Source: DATEPR01 sp036503065
GTDB taxonomy: Bacteria; Actinomycetota; Actinomycetes; Mycobacteriales; Pseudonocardiaceae
Direction: 5' to 3'
NCBI GenBank assembly: GCA_036503065.1
Contig: DASXXM010000086.1
Coordinates: 1 to 10,917, forward strand
Length of the DNA stretch: 10,917 nucleotides
Shown: one piece after another, positions 1-5,906 of the stretch
Numbering within the stretch: position 1 is the stretch's first letter
How the letters are laid out: each line of letters begins with the position of its first letter
The notes under the pieces: model-generated
What the model was told of the DNA's origin: nothing
Seen by the model: only the letters and a program-made list of their open reading frames with translations
Database searches by the model: none
Program-made: the position numbers and the translations under genes

Positions 1-891
1 GAGATATTCGCGCTGCTCGGGCCCAACGGTGCCGGCAAGACAACGACTCTGGAGATCCTGGAAGGTTTCCGACAGCGCGACGCCGGGGACGTGCGGGTGC
101 TCGGCCACGACCCCGGTCACCGGGCGTCGGGCCGAGTACTGCGCGAGCAGATCGGACTGGTCCTGCAGGACATCGCGGTCGAGCCGTACCTCACGGTGCG
201 CGAGACGCTCGCGCGCAATGCCGGCTACTACCCGAATCCACGCGGGGTCGACGAGGTGATCGGCCTCGTCGACCTTGGCCCGCAGCAGAAGCAGAAGGTC
301 AAGCAGCTCTCCGGCGGCCAGAAGCGCCGCCTGGACCTGGCGCTGGGCATGGTCGGAAACCCGAAGCTGCTCTTCCTGGACGAGCCGACCACCGGGTTCG
401 ACCCGAACGCCCGCCGCGGCGCCTGGCAGGTGGTGGAGAACCTGCGGGCGGCCGGCACCACGATCGTCCTGACCACGCACTACATGGACGAGGCGCAGGT
501 ACTGGCCGACCGGGTCGCCGTGATCGCCAACGGGGAGATCGTGGCGCAGGGCACCCCGGCCACCATCGGCGGGCGGGACTCCGCACTGACGCGAATCCAG
601 TTCGTGTTGCCGGCCGACACCGCCGTCGCCGACCTCCCGGTCCCCACGAGCACCGCCGTGACGACCGACACCGACGGCCTGGTCACCATCGAGGCCGACG
701 AACCGACCGGCCTGCTGCACCAGCTCACCGGCTGGGCGCTGGACCGAGGCACGACGCTCGCGCGGCTGTCCGTGGACCGGCCCAGCCTTGAGGACATCTA
801 CCTGCAGCTCACCGGCAGCGACACCGAGGCCGAAGATCCCGCGCCGGCGAAACCCCGCCGCCGCGGCAGCCTGGCGAGGAGTGGGCGATGA
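1..891 (+). CDS. ABC transporter ATP-binding protein, DrrA-like (5' partial)
   Basis: This is the cytoplasmic ATPase subunit of an ABC-2 type exporter and powers substrate export through the permease encoded next. The frame is already open at base 1, so the N-terminus (roughly 30 residues by family comparison) lies outside the window. Visible motifs in order are Walker A GPNGAGKTT (nt 19-45), the Q-loop Gln in LVLQD (nt 166-168), signature LSGGQKRR (307-330), Walker B LLFLDEP with the catalytic Glu (367-387), and the H-loop His in TTHYMDEA (478-480). After the nucleotide-binding domain there is a C-terminal extension of about 100 residues that ends in a basic tail, as in DrrA/daunorubicin-resistance-type ATPases. 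The TGA stop overlaps the permease ATG (ATGA), indicating translational coupling. The substrate cannot be told from sequence; drug, lipid or polyketide export are all possible. Confidence 0.95.
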   Translation, partial: EIFALLGPNGAGKTTTLEILEGFRQRDAGDVRVLGHDPGHRASGRVLREQIGLVLQDIAVEPYLTVRETLARNAGYYPNPRGVDEVIGLVDLGPQQKQKVKQLSGGQKRRLDLALGMVGNPKLLFLDEPTTGFDPNARRGAWQVVENLRAAGTTIVLTTHYMDEAQVLADRVAVIANGEIVAQGTPATIGGRDSALTRIQFVLPADTAVADLPVPTSTAVTTDTDGLVTIEADEPTGLLHQLTGWALDRGTTLARLSVDRPSLEDIYLQLTGSDTEAEDPAPAKPRRRGSLARSGR

Positions 892-1679
892 GCACCGCGA
901 CCGAGACCACACCCGTCCGGCAGCGCAACGACCTGGCGCTGGTCGTCCACCAGGTCCGCTACGAGCAGTTGTCGTTCTGGCGCAATCCACAGAGCGCGTT
1001 CTTCACCTTCGTGTTCCCCGTCGTCATCATCGTCATCTTCGGCGCGGTGTTCAACGGCGGCGGCAACGGCTCGTTCTTCTACGGCCTGTCCGCGCTCCAG
1101 TACTACATTCCGACGATCGCCGCGCTGTCCGTGCTGGGCGCCTGCTACAGCAATCTGGCGATCGTGCTCGCCATGCGACGTCAAGATGGCATTCTCAAAC
1201 GACTGCGCGCCACTCCCCTGCCGGCCTGGATCTATTTCATCGGGCTGCTGGCGCACTGCGTCGTGATCAGCGTCGTCGAGGTCGCGCTGATCATCGGCGT
1301 CGGCCGGCTCTACGGCGTGCCGATGCCGACGCACTGGACGGCGATCCTGGTCACGCTGGTGCTCGGCGCCGCCAGCTTCTGCGCGCTGGGCGTCGCCGTC
1401 GCCTCGCTGGTGCGCAACTCGGAGGCGGCACCGGCGGTCGTGCAGTTCATCCTCTTCCCACTGGTGTTCATCTCCGGCACCTACTTCCCGATTCACTCCG
1501 ACGTGCTCAACCGCATCGCCGGCGTACTGCCGGTGCGGCCGTTCAACGAGGCACTGCTCGGCCCGTTCGCCCAGCACACCGGCTTCGACTGGCCACATCT
1601 CGCGGTACTGCTGGCGTGGGGCGTCGGCGGCGCGGCAGTCGCAGTGCGGCGCTTCAGGTGGGACCCGCGACCGGAGTAG
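888..1679 (+). CDS. ABC-2 type transporter permease
   Basis: A membrane subunit of 263 aa that pairs with the ATPase just upstream. About six hydrophobic segments are visible, near residues 37-56, 73-95, 113-138, 151-175, 182-202 and 235-253, the usual count for a DrrB-like ABC-2 permease. The cytoplasmic segment GILKRLRATPLP (residues 101-112) is the conserved coupling-region motif of this family. The ATG lies in a 4-bp ATGA overlap with the ATPase stop and has a good Shine-Dalgarno, GAGGAG at 876-881, six bases upstream. The gene ends with TAG at 1677-1679 and no further transporter gene follows, so the ATPase-permease pair is probably the whole exporter, working as a heterotetramer. Substrate unknown. 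Confidence 0.93.
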   Translation: MSTATETTPVRQRNDLALVVHQVRYEQLSFWRNPQSAFFTFVFPVVIIVIFGAVFNGGGNGSFFYGLSALQYYIPTIAALSVLGACYSNLAIVLAMRRQDGILKRLRATPLPAWIYFIGLLAHCVVISVVEVALIIGVGRLYGVPMPTHWTAILVTLVLGAASFCALGVAVASLVRNSEAAPAVVQFILFPLVFISGTYFPIHSDVLNRIAGVLPVRPFNEALLGPFAQHTGFDWPHLAVLLAWGVGGAAVAVRRFRWDPRPE

Positions 1680-1695
1680 ATAGTCCTTCCGGAGC

Positions 1696-1724
1696 GGGCT
1701 TCGCCCACGGACCCGTCGTGGGTC
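1696..1724 (+). terminator. Possible terminator after the ABC exporter genes
   Basis: About 25 bp after the permease stop, CCCACG (1704-1709) pairs perfectly with CGTGGG (1717-1722) around a 7-nt loop. Two smaller alternative stems compete with it: GGGC/GCCC (1696-1699 with 1703-1706) and GACCC/GGGTC (1710-1714 with 1720-1724). The downstream sequence is only mildly T-rich (GGTTTGGATGTTT). It could end the ABC transcript, but the short stem makes this tentative. Confidence 0.4.
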
Positions 1725-1743
1725 GGTTTGGATGTTTGGGCGA

Positions 1744-1778
1744 ATGGGCGATTGACGTCCGGATGGGCGGCTGAAGTC
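1744..1778 (+). repeat. Imperfect 16-bp direct repeat upstream of the M28 gene
   Basis: ATGGGCGATTGACGTC (1744-1759) is followed by ATGGGCGGCTGAAGTC (1763-1778). They agree at 13 of 16 positions and are offset by 19 bp, close to two helical turns. The pair lies about 35-70 bp upstream of the proposed M28 promoter, where activator sites are often found. It could equally be a chance local duplication. Confidence 0.35.
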
Positions 1779-1812
1779 GATGACCTGGCAAATAGTTCGT
1801 ACTTAGGGAGGA

Positions 1813-1841
1813 TGGACAGCGCATCGGGCGCGGCGTAGACC
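1813..1841 (+). promoter_or_regulatory. Putative promoter of a leaderless M28 peptidase mRNA
   Basis: TGGACA (1813-1818; five of six matches to the -35 consensus), a 17-bp spacer, and TAGACC (1836-1841; a partial -10 match, lacking the final T). Seven bases separate the -10-like hexamer from the ATG at 1849, so transcription would start at or within a base or two of the start codon. The region just before the ATG has no Shine-Dalgarno, which fits a leaderless mRNA. Inferred from sequence only. Confidence 0.45.
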
Positions 1842-1848
1842 CGACCTC

Positions 1849-3315
1849 ATGTCCACCAACACACCAGGACACGAATCCTCACCGTTACGGCCGAATCGGC
1901 GAGGCTTTCTCGCCGCTTCCGCGGTCGCGGCGGCAGCCGGGGCGGCCAGCATCGCCGCCCCCGGCACCGCATTCGCGGATACCGCGGACTTCACGAAGGG
2001 CTGGCCGTCCGGACCAGGCCAGCTGATCCGCCCACAGGCGCCCGACCGCGAACTCCTGGAGATCCTGCAATCCCTGGACCGCGACCGGATGCGCGCCACC
2101 GTGGCGAAGCTGACCACGTTCGGCACCCGGCACACCCTGTCCAGCCAGACCGACCCGGCCCGCGGTATCGGTGCCGCCCGAGACTGGCTCCTCGCCGAGA
2201 TGACGGGCAACGCGGCGCCGTCCGGCGGCCGGATGACCGTCGCACTCCAGTCCTACACCCAACCACCCGCCTCCCGGATTCCGACGCCCACGGTGATCAC
2301 GAACGTTGTCGCGACCCTGCAGGGCTCAGTCACCCCGAACCGGATCTACGTGGTGTCCGGCCACTACGACTCTCGCGTCACCGACATCATGAACTTCACC
2401 AGTGACGCACCCGGCGCCGACGACGACGCCTCCGGTGTGGCCGCGGTGGTGGAGATGGCTCGGGTGATGGCCACCCGCAATCCCAAGTCCACCATCGTGT
2501 TCGTTGCCGTGGCAGGCGAGGAGCAGGGACTGTTCGGCGCGAACTTCATGGCGTCCCAGTTCCGCGCCGCGAACGCCGACGTGCAGGGCATGTTCACCAA
2601 CGACATCGTCGGCAGTCCCGTCGCCGACGACGGCACCCGTGACCCGCACGCGCTGCGCCTGTTCGCCGAGGGCGTGCCGACCACGGAAACCCCGCAGCAG
2701 ACCGCGGTCCGACAGGCCGAGGGCAGCGAGGCCGATTCGCCGGGCCGGCAACTGGCGCGGTTCGTCACCAACGTCGCCAACAACAGCGCCACCAACATGT
2801 CGGTGCACATCATCTACCGGCGGGACCGCTATCTGCGCGGCGGCGACCACATCGCGTTCCTGCAGCATGGTTACCCGGCGGCAAGGTTCACCGAACCGCA
2901 CGAGAACTTCGCGCACCAGCACCAGGACACCCGGGTCGACGCGAACGGCGTCCAGTTCGGCGATCTGATCGAGTTCTGCGACTTCGACTTCATCCAGCGG
3001 GTCGCCAAGGTCAACGCGGCCGCCATGTGGTCGCTGGCCAACGGCCCCGGCACGCCGAAGAACGCGGTGCTCGACGACAGCGCGCTGAGCAACAGCAGCA
3101 CGTTGCGCTGGGACGCCAACCCGGATCCGGACATCGCCGGATACGAGATCGTGTGGCGGCCGTGCACCGAACCGGACTGGACGCACGCCATCCCGGTCGG
3201 CAACGTCACCACGTTCACCGTGCCACTGGCCAAGGACAACGTGTTCCTCGGCGTACGCGCGGTGAACACGGCCGGCAAGCACAGCCCGGTCGCCTTCCCC
3301 ACCCCGGTGTTCTGA
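1849..3315 (+). CDS. Tat-exported M28 family zinc metallopeptidase with C-terminal FnIII-like domain
   Basis: A secreted zinc aminopeptidase-type enzyme of 488 aa. The N-terminus carries a twin-arginine signal (N16-R-R-G-F-L21, then an Ala-rich hydrophobic stretch) with likely cleavage after A43 in AFA|D. The M28 dinuclear zinc site appears complete: H172 in GHYDS, D192 within the DDD run at 191-193, catalytic base E224 and ligand E225 in AGEEQG, D252 in NDIVGS, and H356 four residues before D360 in the HQHQDT region as the probable last ligand. These assignments are by comparison with Streptomyces-type M28 aminopeptidases. Residues from about 405 to 488 form a fibronectin III-like module (TLRWDANPDPDIAGYEIVW). 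The ATG at 1849 is the only usable start after an in-frame TAG at 1804-1806. No Shine-Dalgarno precedes it, consistent with a leaderless transcript. Substrate preference is not predictable. Confidence 0.92.
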   Translation: MSTNTPGHESSPLRPNRRGFLAASAVAAAAGAASIAAPGTAFADTADFTKGWPSGPGQLIRPQAPDRELLEILQSLDRDRMRATVAKLTTFGTRHTLSSQTDPARGIGAARDWLLAEMTGNAAPSGGRMTVALQSYTQPPASRIPTPTVITNVVATLQGSVTPNRIYVVSGHYDSRVTDIMNFTSDAPGADDDASGVAAVVEMARVMATRNPKSTIVFVAVAGEEQGLFGANFMASQFRAANADVQGMFTNDIVGSPVADDGTRDPHALRLFAEGVPTTETPQQTAVRQAEGSEADSPGRQLARFVTNVANNSATNMSVHIIYRRDRYLRGGDHIAFLQHGYPAARFTEPHENFAHQHQDTRVDANGVQFGDLIEFCDFDFIQRVAKVNAAAMWSLANGPGTPKNAVLDDSALSNSSTLRWDANPDPDIAGYEIVWRPCTEPDWTHAIPVGNVTTFTVPLAKDNVFLGVRAVNTAGKHSPVAFPTPVF

Positions 3316-3332
3316 CATCCGTTGTTCTGACA

Positions 3333-3365
3333 GCGCCCAGGCCGGTCACCGACCGGCCTGGGCGC
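3333..3365 (+). terminator. Strong hairpin terminator after the M28 gene
   Basis: GCGCCCAGGCCGGTC (3333-3347) and its exact reverse complement (3351-3365) form a perfect 15-bp, almost all-G/C stem with a 3-nt ACC loop, starting 17 bp after the peptidase stop. There is no U-tract. Such stem-only terminators are common in actinomycetes. It insulates the M28 gene from the GyrI-like gene, whose putative -35 begins 13 bp downstream. Confidence 0.8.
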
Positions 3366-3378
3366 CGGTGTGTCGTCC

Positions 3379-3407
3379 TGGACCGTCGCCCGTGGTGTCG
3401 CTATGAT
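3379..3407 (+). promoter_or_regulatory. Putative promoter of a leaderless GyrI-like gene mRNA
   Basis: TGGACC (3379-3384), a 17-bp spacer and TATGAT (3402-3407; five of six matches to the -10 consensus), then 7 bases to the ATG at 3415. The geometry matches that proposed for the M28 gene. It lies just after a strong terminator, so this gene needs its own promoter. No Shine-Dalgarno is visible. Confidence 0.6.
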
Positions 3408-3414
3408 CGAACAC

Positions 3415-3819
3415 ATGTTCGAGGTCAAGCGTTTCACGCGCGAGCCAAGCCCGATCATGCTGATGCGGGTGGCTGACGAACTGCCGGCGATCCAGCGCGG
3501 CTGGGAGCACTTCGAGAACCTGGTCGGCCTACGTGGTCGGAAGTTCTACGGCGTTGTCGACGACAGGGCGGGCGAGTACCACGTGTGCACCGCCGTCCGG
3601 TCCGACGACCCGACCGACCACTTCGGTCTGGAAACCGGCGAGTTGGCGGGCGGCACGTACCTGCGGGCCTTGTTACAGGGCGAACCACCGGCGGTCTATG
3701 AGCACATCGGACCGACCGCTCGCCACCTGCACACGCTGGCCACCGCCGACGAAACCCGCCACGACGTCGAGTTCTACCGTCGCCATGACGAGATCGAGAT
3801 CTGGATGCCGGTTCGCTGA
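3415..3819 (+). CDS. Stand-alone GyrI-like small-molecule-binding (effector-binding) domain protein
   Basis: A 134-aa cytoplasmic protein resembling the GyrI-like/AraC effector-binding fold without any DNA-binding domain. Recognisable parts are the central strand region GRKFYGVV (41-48), the segment GTYLRALLQGEPPAVYEHIGP (80-100), and the C-terminal signature with an acidic residue in the ligand cavity, VEFYRRHDEIEIWMPV (118-133). Family members bind small hydrophobic or cationic compounds, act as gyrase modulators or toxin hydrolases, or buffer drugs. The start is chosen at ATG 3415 because TATGAT at 3402-3407 lies 7 bases upstream with no ribosome-binding site. The alternative ATG at 3403 would lie within this -10 element and add four residues (MIEH). 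The MFS exporter begins 48 bp downstream on the same strand, suggesting related roles, but this is inference. Confidence 0.8.
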   Translation: MFEVKRFTREPSPIMLMRVADELPAIQRGWEHFENLVGLRGRKFYGVVDDRAGEYHVCTAVRSDDPTDHFGLETGELAGGTYLRALLQGEPPAVYEHIGPTARHLHTLATADETRHDVEFYRRHDEIEIWMPVR

Positions 3820-3836
3820 CGGAGAAGCAGCCGGTC

Positions 3837-3851
3837 GGGCGATTGCCGCCC
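3837..3851. promoter_or_regulatory. Small inverted repeat just upstream of the MFS -10 element
   Basis: GGGCG (3837-3841) and CGCCC (3847-3851) form a perfect inverted repeat around ATTGC, three bases before the TAGCGT hexamer. It could be an operator covering the MFS promoter, or a weak terminator for the GyrI-like gene. A 5-bp G/C palindrome is not rare in DNA this GC-rich. Confidence 0.3.
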
Positions 3852-3854
3852 TGG

Positions 3855-3860
3855 TAGCGT
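3855..3860 (+). promoter_or_regulatory. Putative -10 element of the MFS gene
   Basis: TAGCGT fits the actinobacterial TANNNT -10 pattern and ends 7 bases before the GTG start at 3868, the same spacing as in the two upstream genes. No convincing -35 is present at 16-19 bp. There is no Shine-Dalgarno before the GTG, so a leaderless mRNA is plausible. Read-through from the GyrI-like gene is the alternative. Confidence 0.4.
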
Positions 3861-3867
3861 CGAGTGA

Positions 3868-5118
3868 GTGACGGGGGACGGGGGACGGCTGGGCGGGCGG
3901 TACGCCAAGCTGTGGGCGGCCAGCACGACGTCGGCGTTGGGCAGCGGACTGGCCACGATCGCGGCGCCGCTGTTCGTTGCCGCGCGCACCACCAATCCGC
4001 TGGTGGTGTCGGCATCGTTCGCGGTGTCCTGGCTGCCGTGGCTGTTGTTCTCGCTGCCGGGCGGCGTGCTGGTGGATCGGGTCGACCGGCGCCGGCTGAT
4101 GATCGTCATCGACTGTGTTCGGGTCGGCGCGGTCGGCGTGCTGGCCGTCGCGATCCTTGCCGGCCGGGCAGATATCGCGTTGTTGTACGTGGTGCTGTTC
4201 CTGGTCAACACCGGCGAGGTGGTCTTCCGCAGCGCGAGCCAGGCGATGATTCCTGCGGTCGTGCCGCGGGACCAGTTGGAGCGGGCCAACGGCTGGCTGG
4301 TCGGCGGTGCCACCCTGATGCAGGGCATGGCCGCCGGACCGTTGGGCGGATTCCTGTTCGTCGTCGCGGCATGCATCCCGTTCTTCGCCAACGCGGGCAC
4401 CTACGCGGCCAGCGCGGTGCTACTGGGCGTTGTCGCGGGCGGCTACCGGGCGACCAGCACGCGGGGCCCACGGAGATCGGTGCGCAAGGAGGTGGTCGAC
4501 GGTCTCCGTTGGCTTGCGCACCAACGGCTGTTGCGGACCATGGCAGTCCTCATCGGACTGTTGAACGTCACACTCATCGCGGCCACCTCGGTACTGGTGC
4601 TGCTCGCGAAACAGCGGCTGGGCCTGAATTCGGTCGGCTACGGCCTGTTGTTCACCTGCATGGCGGTCGGCGGCATCCTCGGCTCGGTCGTCGGTGACCG
4701 GTTGATCCGATGGTTCACCGCGACGTGGACGATCCGCGTCGGCTTGCTGATCGAAGCCGGTATGCACCTGGCCCTGGCGGCCTCGCGCAGCCCGTACCTG
4801 ATCGGGTTCGCGTTGTTCGCCTTCGGCGTGCACGGCGCGTTGTGGGGCATCGTCGGCAGTTCGCTGCGCCAGCGCCTGGCGCCGCCGGAGATGTTGGGCC
4901 GGATCGGCAGCAGCATCCTGTTCGTCGCGGCCAGCGGCAACTGCGTCGGTGCGTTACTCGGCGGCGCACTGGCCGCCAGGTTCGGCCTGACCGCGCCCTA
5001 CTGGGTCGGTTTCGTGGTCGCGATCATCGTGACGGCAACGACATGGCGCGTATTCGACCGCGCGACAGTGGCCAAGGCCTACGCCGACCCGGCACCGTCC
5101 CAGCCCACCGCGGTCTGA
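3868..5118 (+). CDS. MFS transporter (EntS/MFS_3-like exporter)
   Basis: A 416-aa integral membrane transporter of the major facilitator superfamily. It has hydrophobic segments throughout, consistent with about 12 helices, and motif A between TM2 and TM3 (GGVLVDRVDRRRL, residues 65-77). A long soluble stretch near residues 190-220 (RATSTRGPRRSVRKEVVDGL) fits the central cytoplasmic loop. The pattern resembles the EntS/MFS_3 group of siderophore and drug exporters, driven by proton antiport. The GTG start at 3868 gives MTGDGGRLGGRYAKLW, a normal short cytoplasmic N-terminus for this group. The start lacks a Shine-Dalgarno and sits 7 bases after TAGCGT. It follows the GyrI-like ligand-binding gene by 48 bp, so the two may act on the same compound. 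The actual substrate is unknown. Confidence 0.92.
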   Translation: MTGDGGRLGGRYAKLWAASTTSALGSGLATIAAPLFVAARTTNPLVVSASFAVSWLPWLLFSLPGGVLVDRVDRRRLMIVIDCVRVGAVGVLAVAILAGRADIALLYVVLFLVNTGEVVFRSASQAMIPAVVPRDQLERANGWLVGGATLMQGMAAGPLGGFLFVVAACIPFFANAGTYAASAVLLGVVAGGYRATSTRGPRRSVRKEVVDGLRWLAHQRLLRTMAVLIGLLNVTLIAATSVLVLLAKQRLGLNSVGYGLLFTCMAVGGILGSVVGDRLIRWFTATWTIRVGLLIEAGMHLALAASRSPYLIGFALFAFGVHGALWGIVGSSLRQRLAPPEMLGRIGSSILFVAASGNCVGALLGGALAARFGLTAPYWVGFVVAIIVTATTWRVFDRATVAKAYADPAPSQPTAV

Positions 5119-5506
5119 CCGCCACCGCGGCGCCCGACACGTGATCGCGACCACCAGGTTTCGGAACTCGGCGCGACTGGGTACACCCCGAACAGAGGCG
5201 ACCACACCACGCACAGTGATCGCCACCACACGACAACGGGGAACGAATTCCCGGGTTCCGCCGTTGACCAGATTGGTCGGTGTGGTTCGAGTCCCCCGGA
5301 CCCACCAACGCCGTCGCGGAATACCGGTCATGCAGGAGCCGCGTTCGGACACCGCCGCGAGGCGACCGCCACACCGACCTCTCACACTCCGCCCCGGCCG
5401 CGCCTCCCCCTCGAGCGGCCGGGGCGGTCCCGATTCCGCACCGCCCGCCGGTCTGCCCGCGCGACCGTGCGGTAACAGGTACTGCCTAAACCACGATGAA
5501 TCCGGC
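5119..5506. other. Non-coding intergenic region with short repeats and hairpins
   Basis: No convincing gene is seen on either strand. Open frames here translate to Arg/Pro/Thr-rich low-complexity sequence. The region holds a cluster of GTGRTCGC half-sites (5141-5223) and two small hairpins: GGGAA-CGAA-TTCCC at 5239-5252 and GACCA-GAT-TGGTC at 5266-5278. A GGTTCGAGTCC string near 5284-5294 recalls a tRNA T-arm but has no cloverleaf. No clear promoter for the downstream small gene was recognised, although TTGACC at 5264-5269 could serve as a -35. Confidence 0.6.
5141..5223. repeat. Cluster of four GTGRTCGC half-sites
   Basis: GTGATCGCGACCAC (5141-5154) is a near-palindrome made of overlapping half-sites GTGATCGC (plus) and GTGGTCGC (minus). 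A second inverted pair lies 44 bp downstream: GCGACCAC (5198-5205) facing GTGATCGC (5216-5223). Four copies of an 8-mer with one R/Y wobble in 83 bp of non-coding DNA look like regulator-binding sites. No known regulator is identified. Confidence 0.4.
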
Positions 5507-5881
5507 ATGGGGGACCAAGACCAGCCGCCGTGGGCCAAGCGAGTCCGATCACCATCGAGTAGGCCGGGCAAGCCACGCCAGTGGACGCCGGACCAGGAAC
5601 AGTTCGGCCTTCGATGGACCAGGAATCAGATCCGGCCGGGCTTCGGGTACCAACGCCTGGATCGGACGTTCCCGCCGATACTGACCATCGGCTTCAACGT
5701 GATCGTCAGCCTGGCAATGGCCGCGGTCGGGGTGCGGTTGATACTGGGAGGGGTCAACATCCCATTCGCGGTGGTCTGGTTGGCCATACTGGCCATCAGC
5801 ACCGTGGTGAACATCCGCAAGCAGCTTCTGCGGCGGCGCTTGACGCGAATTTCCCGGCATATCGAGAAGGACCGCAGATAA
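5507..5881 (+). CDS. Small two-TM membrane protein of unknown function
   Basis: I do not recognise this 124-aa protein. Its first 55 residues are polar and basic, rich in Pro, Arg and Gln (containing RQWTPDQEQFG). Two hydrophobic helices follow, at about 56-80 (FPPILTIGFNVIVSLAMAAV) and 84-103 (NIPFAVVWLAILAISTVVNI). The tail is strongly basic (RKQLLRRRLTRISRHIEKDRR, 104-124), which by the positive-inside rule puts both ends in the cytoplasm. Helices and the charged tail look like a real membrane protein, whereas the in-frame sequence upstream of ATG 5507 is low-complexity, so that ATG is preferred. No good Shine-Dalgarno or -10 was found. The gene converges on the response regulator with only 22 bp between stops. 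Confidence 0.65.
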   Translation: MGDQDQPPWAKRVRSPSSRPGKPRQWTPDQEQFGLRWTRNQIRPGFGYQRLDRTFPPILTIGFNVIVSLAMAAVGVRLILGGVNIPFAVVWLAILAISTVVNIRKQLLRRRLTRISRHIEKDRR

Positions 5882-5906
5882 CGGGACACCGATGCCGAGC
5901 CCGTTA
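5879..5906. terminator. Inverted repeat carrying both convergent stop codons (putative bidirectional terminator)
   Basis: TAACGGG (5879-5885) and CCCGTTA (5900-5906) are exact inverted repeats around a 14-nt loop. The left arm contains the TAA stop of the small membrane protein gene and the right arm, read on the minus strand, contains the TAA stop of the response regulator. The placement suggests a shared terminator, but a 7-bp stem with a 14-nt loop is only moderately stable. Confidence 0.45.

Noticed and set aside
798..1598. A 266-aa minus-strand open frame opposite the ABC permease.
   Set aside because: Composition is typical of antisense frames (runs of Arg, Asp, Gln, His) and it has no recognisable motif. 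The plus-strand permease explains the region.
1812..1838. An 8-codon leader peptide (MDSASGAA) directly after AGGGAGG.
   Set aside because: The Shine-Dalgarno-like sequence abuts the ATG with no spacing, and the ATG overlaps the putative -35 element of the M28 promoter, so it would not be transcribed from that promoter.
2326..3318. A 330-aa open frame on the minus strand opposite the M28 gene.
   Set aside because: It is a high-GC mirror frame with no domain pattern. The plus strand encodes a complete peptidase active site here.
3308..3332. The 10-bp direct repeat TGTTCTGACA around the M28 stop codon.
   Set aside because: It is a short local duplication 15 bp apart that spans coding and non-coding sequence. 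No regulatory role is suggested and it probably arose by slippage.
5284..5307. A tRNA gene or tRNA 3' fragment (GGTTCGAGTCC followed by ACCCACCA).
   Set aside because: The T-stem would have two mismatches, the acceptor length does not line up with the CCA, and no D-arm, anticodon arm or matching 5' acceptor strand lies upstream. A decayed att-site remnant cannot be excluded but has no support from an integrase or a second copy.
4954..5571. A 205-aa minus-strand gene in the region after the MFS gene.
   Set aside because: The translation is Arg/Gly-rich without motifs, overlaps the MFS 3' end and the small membrane protein start, and has no Shine-Dalgarno or promoter.
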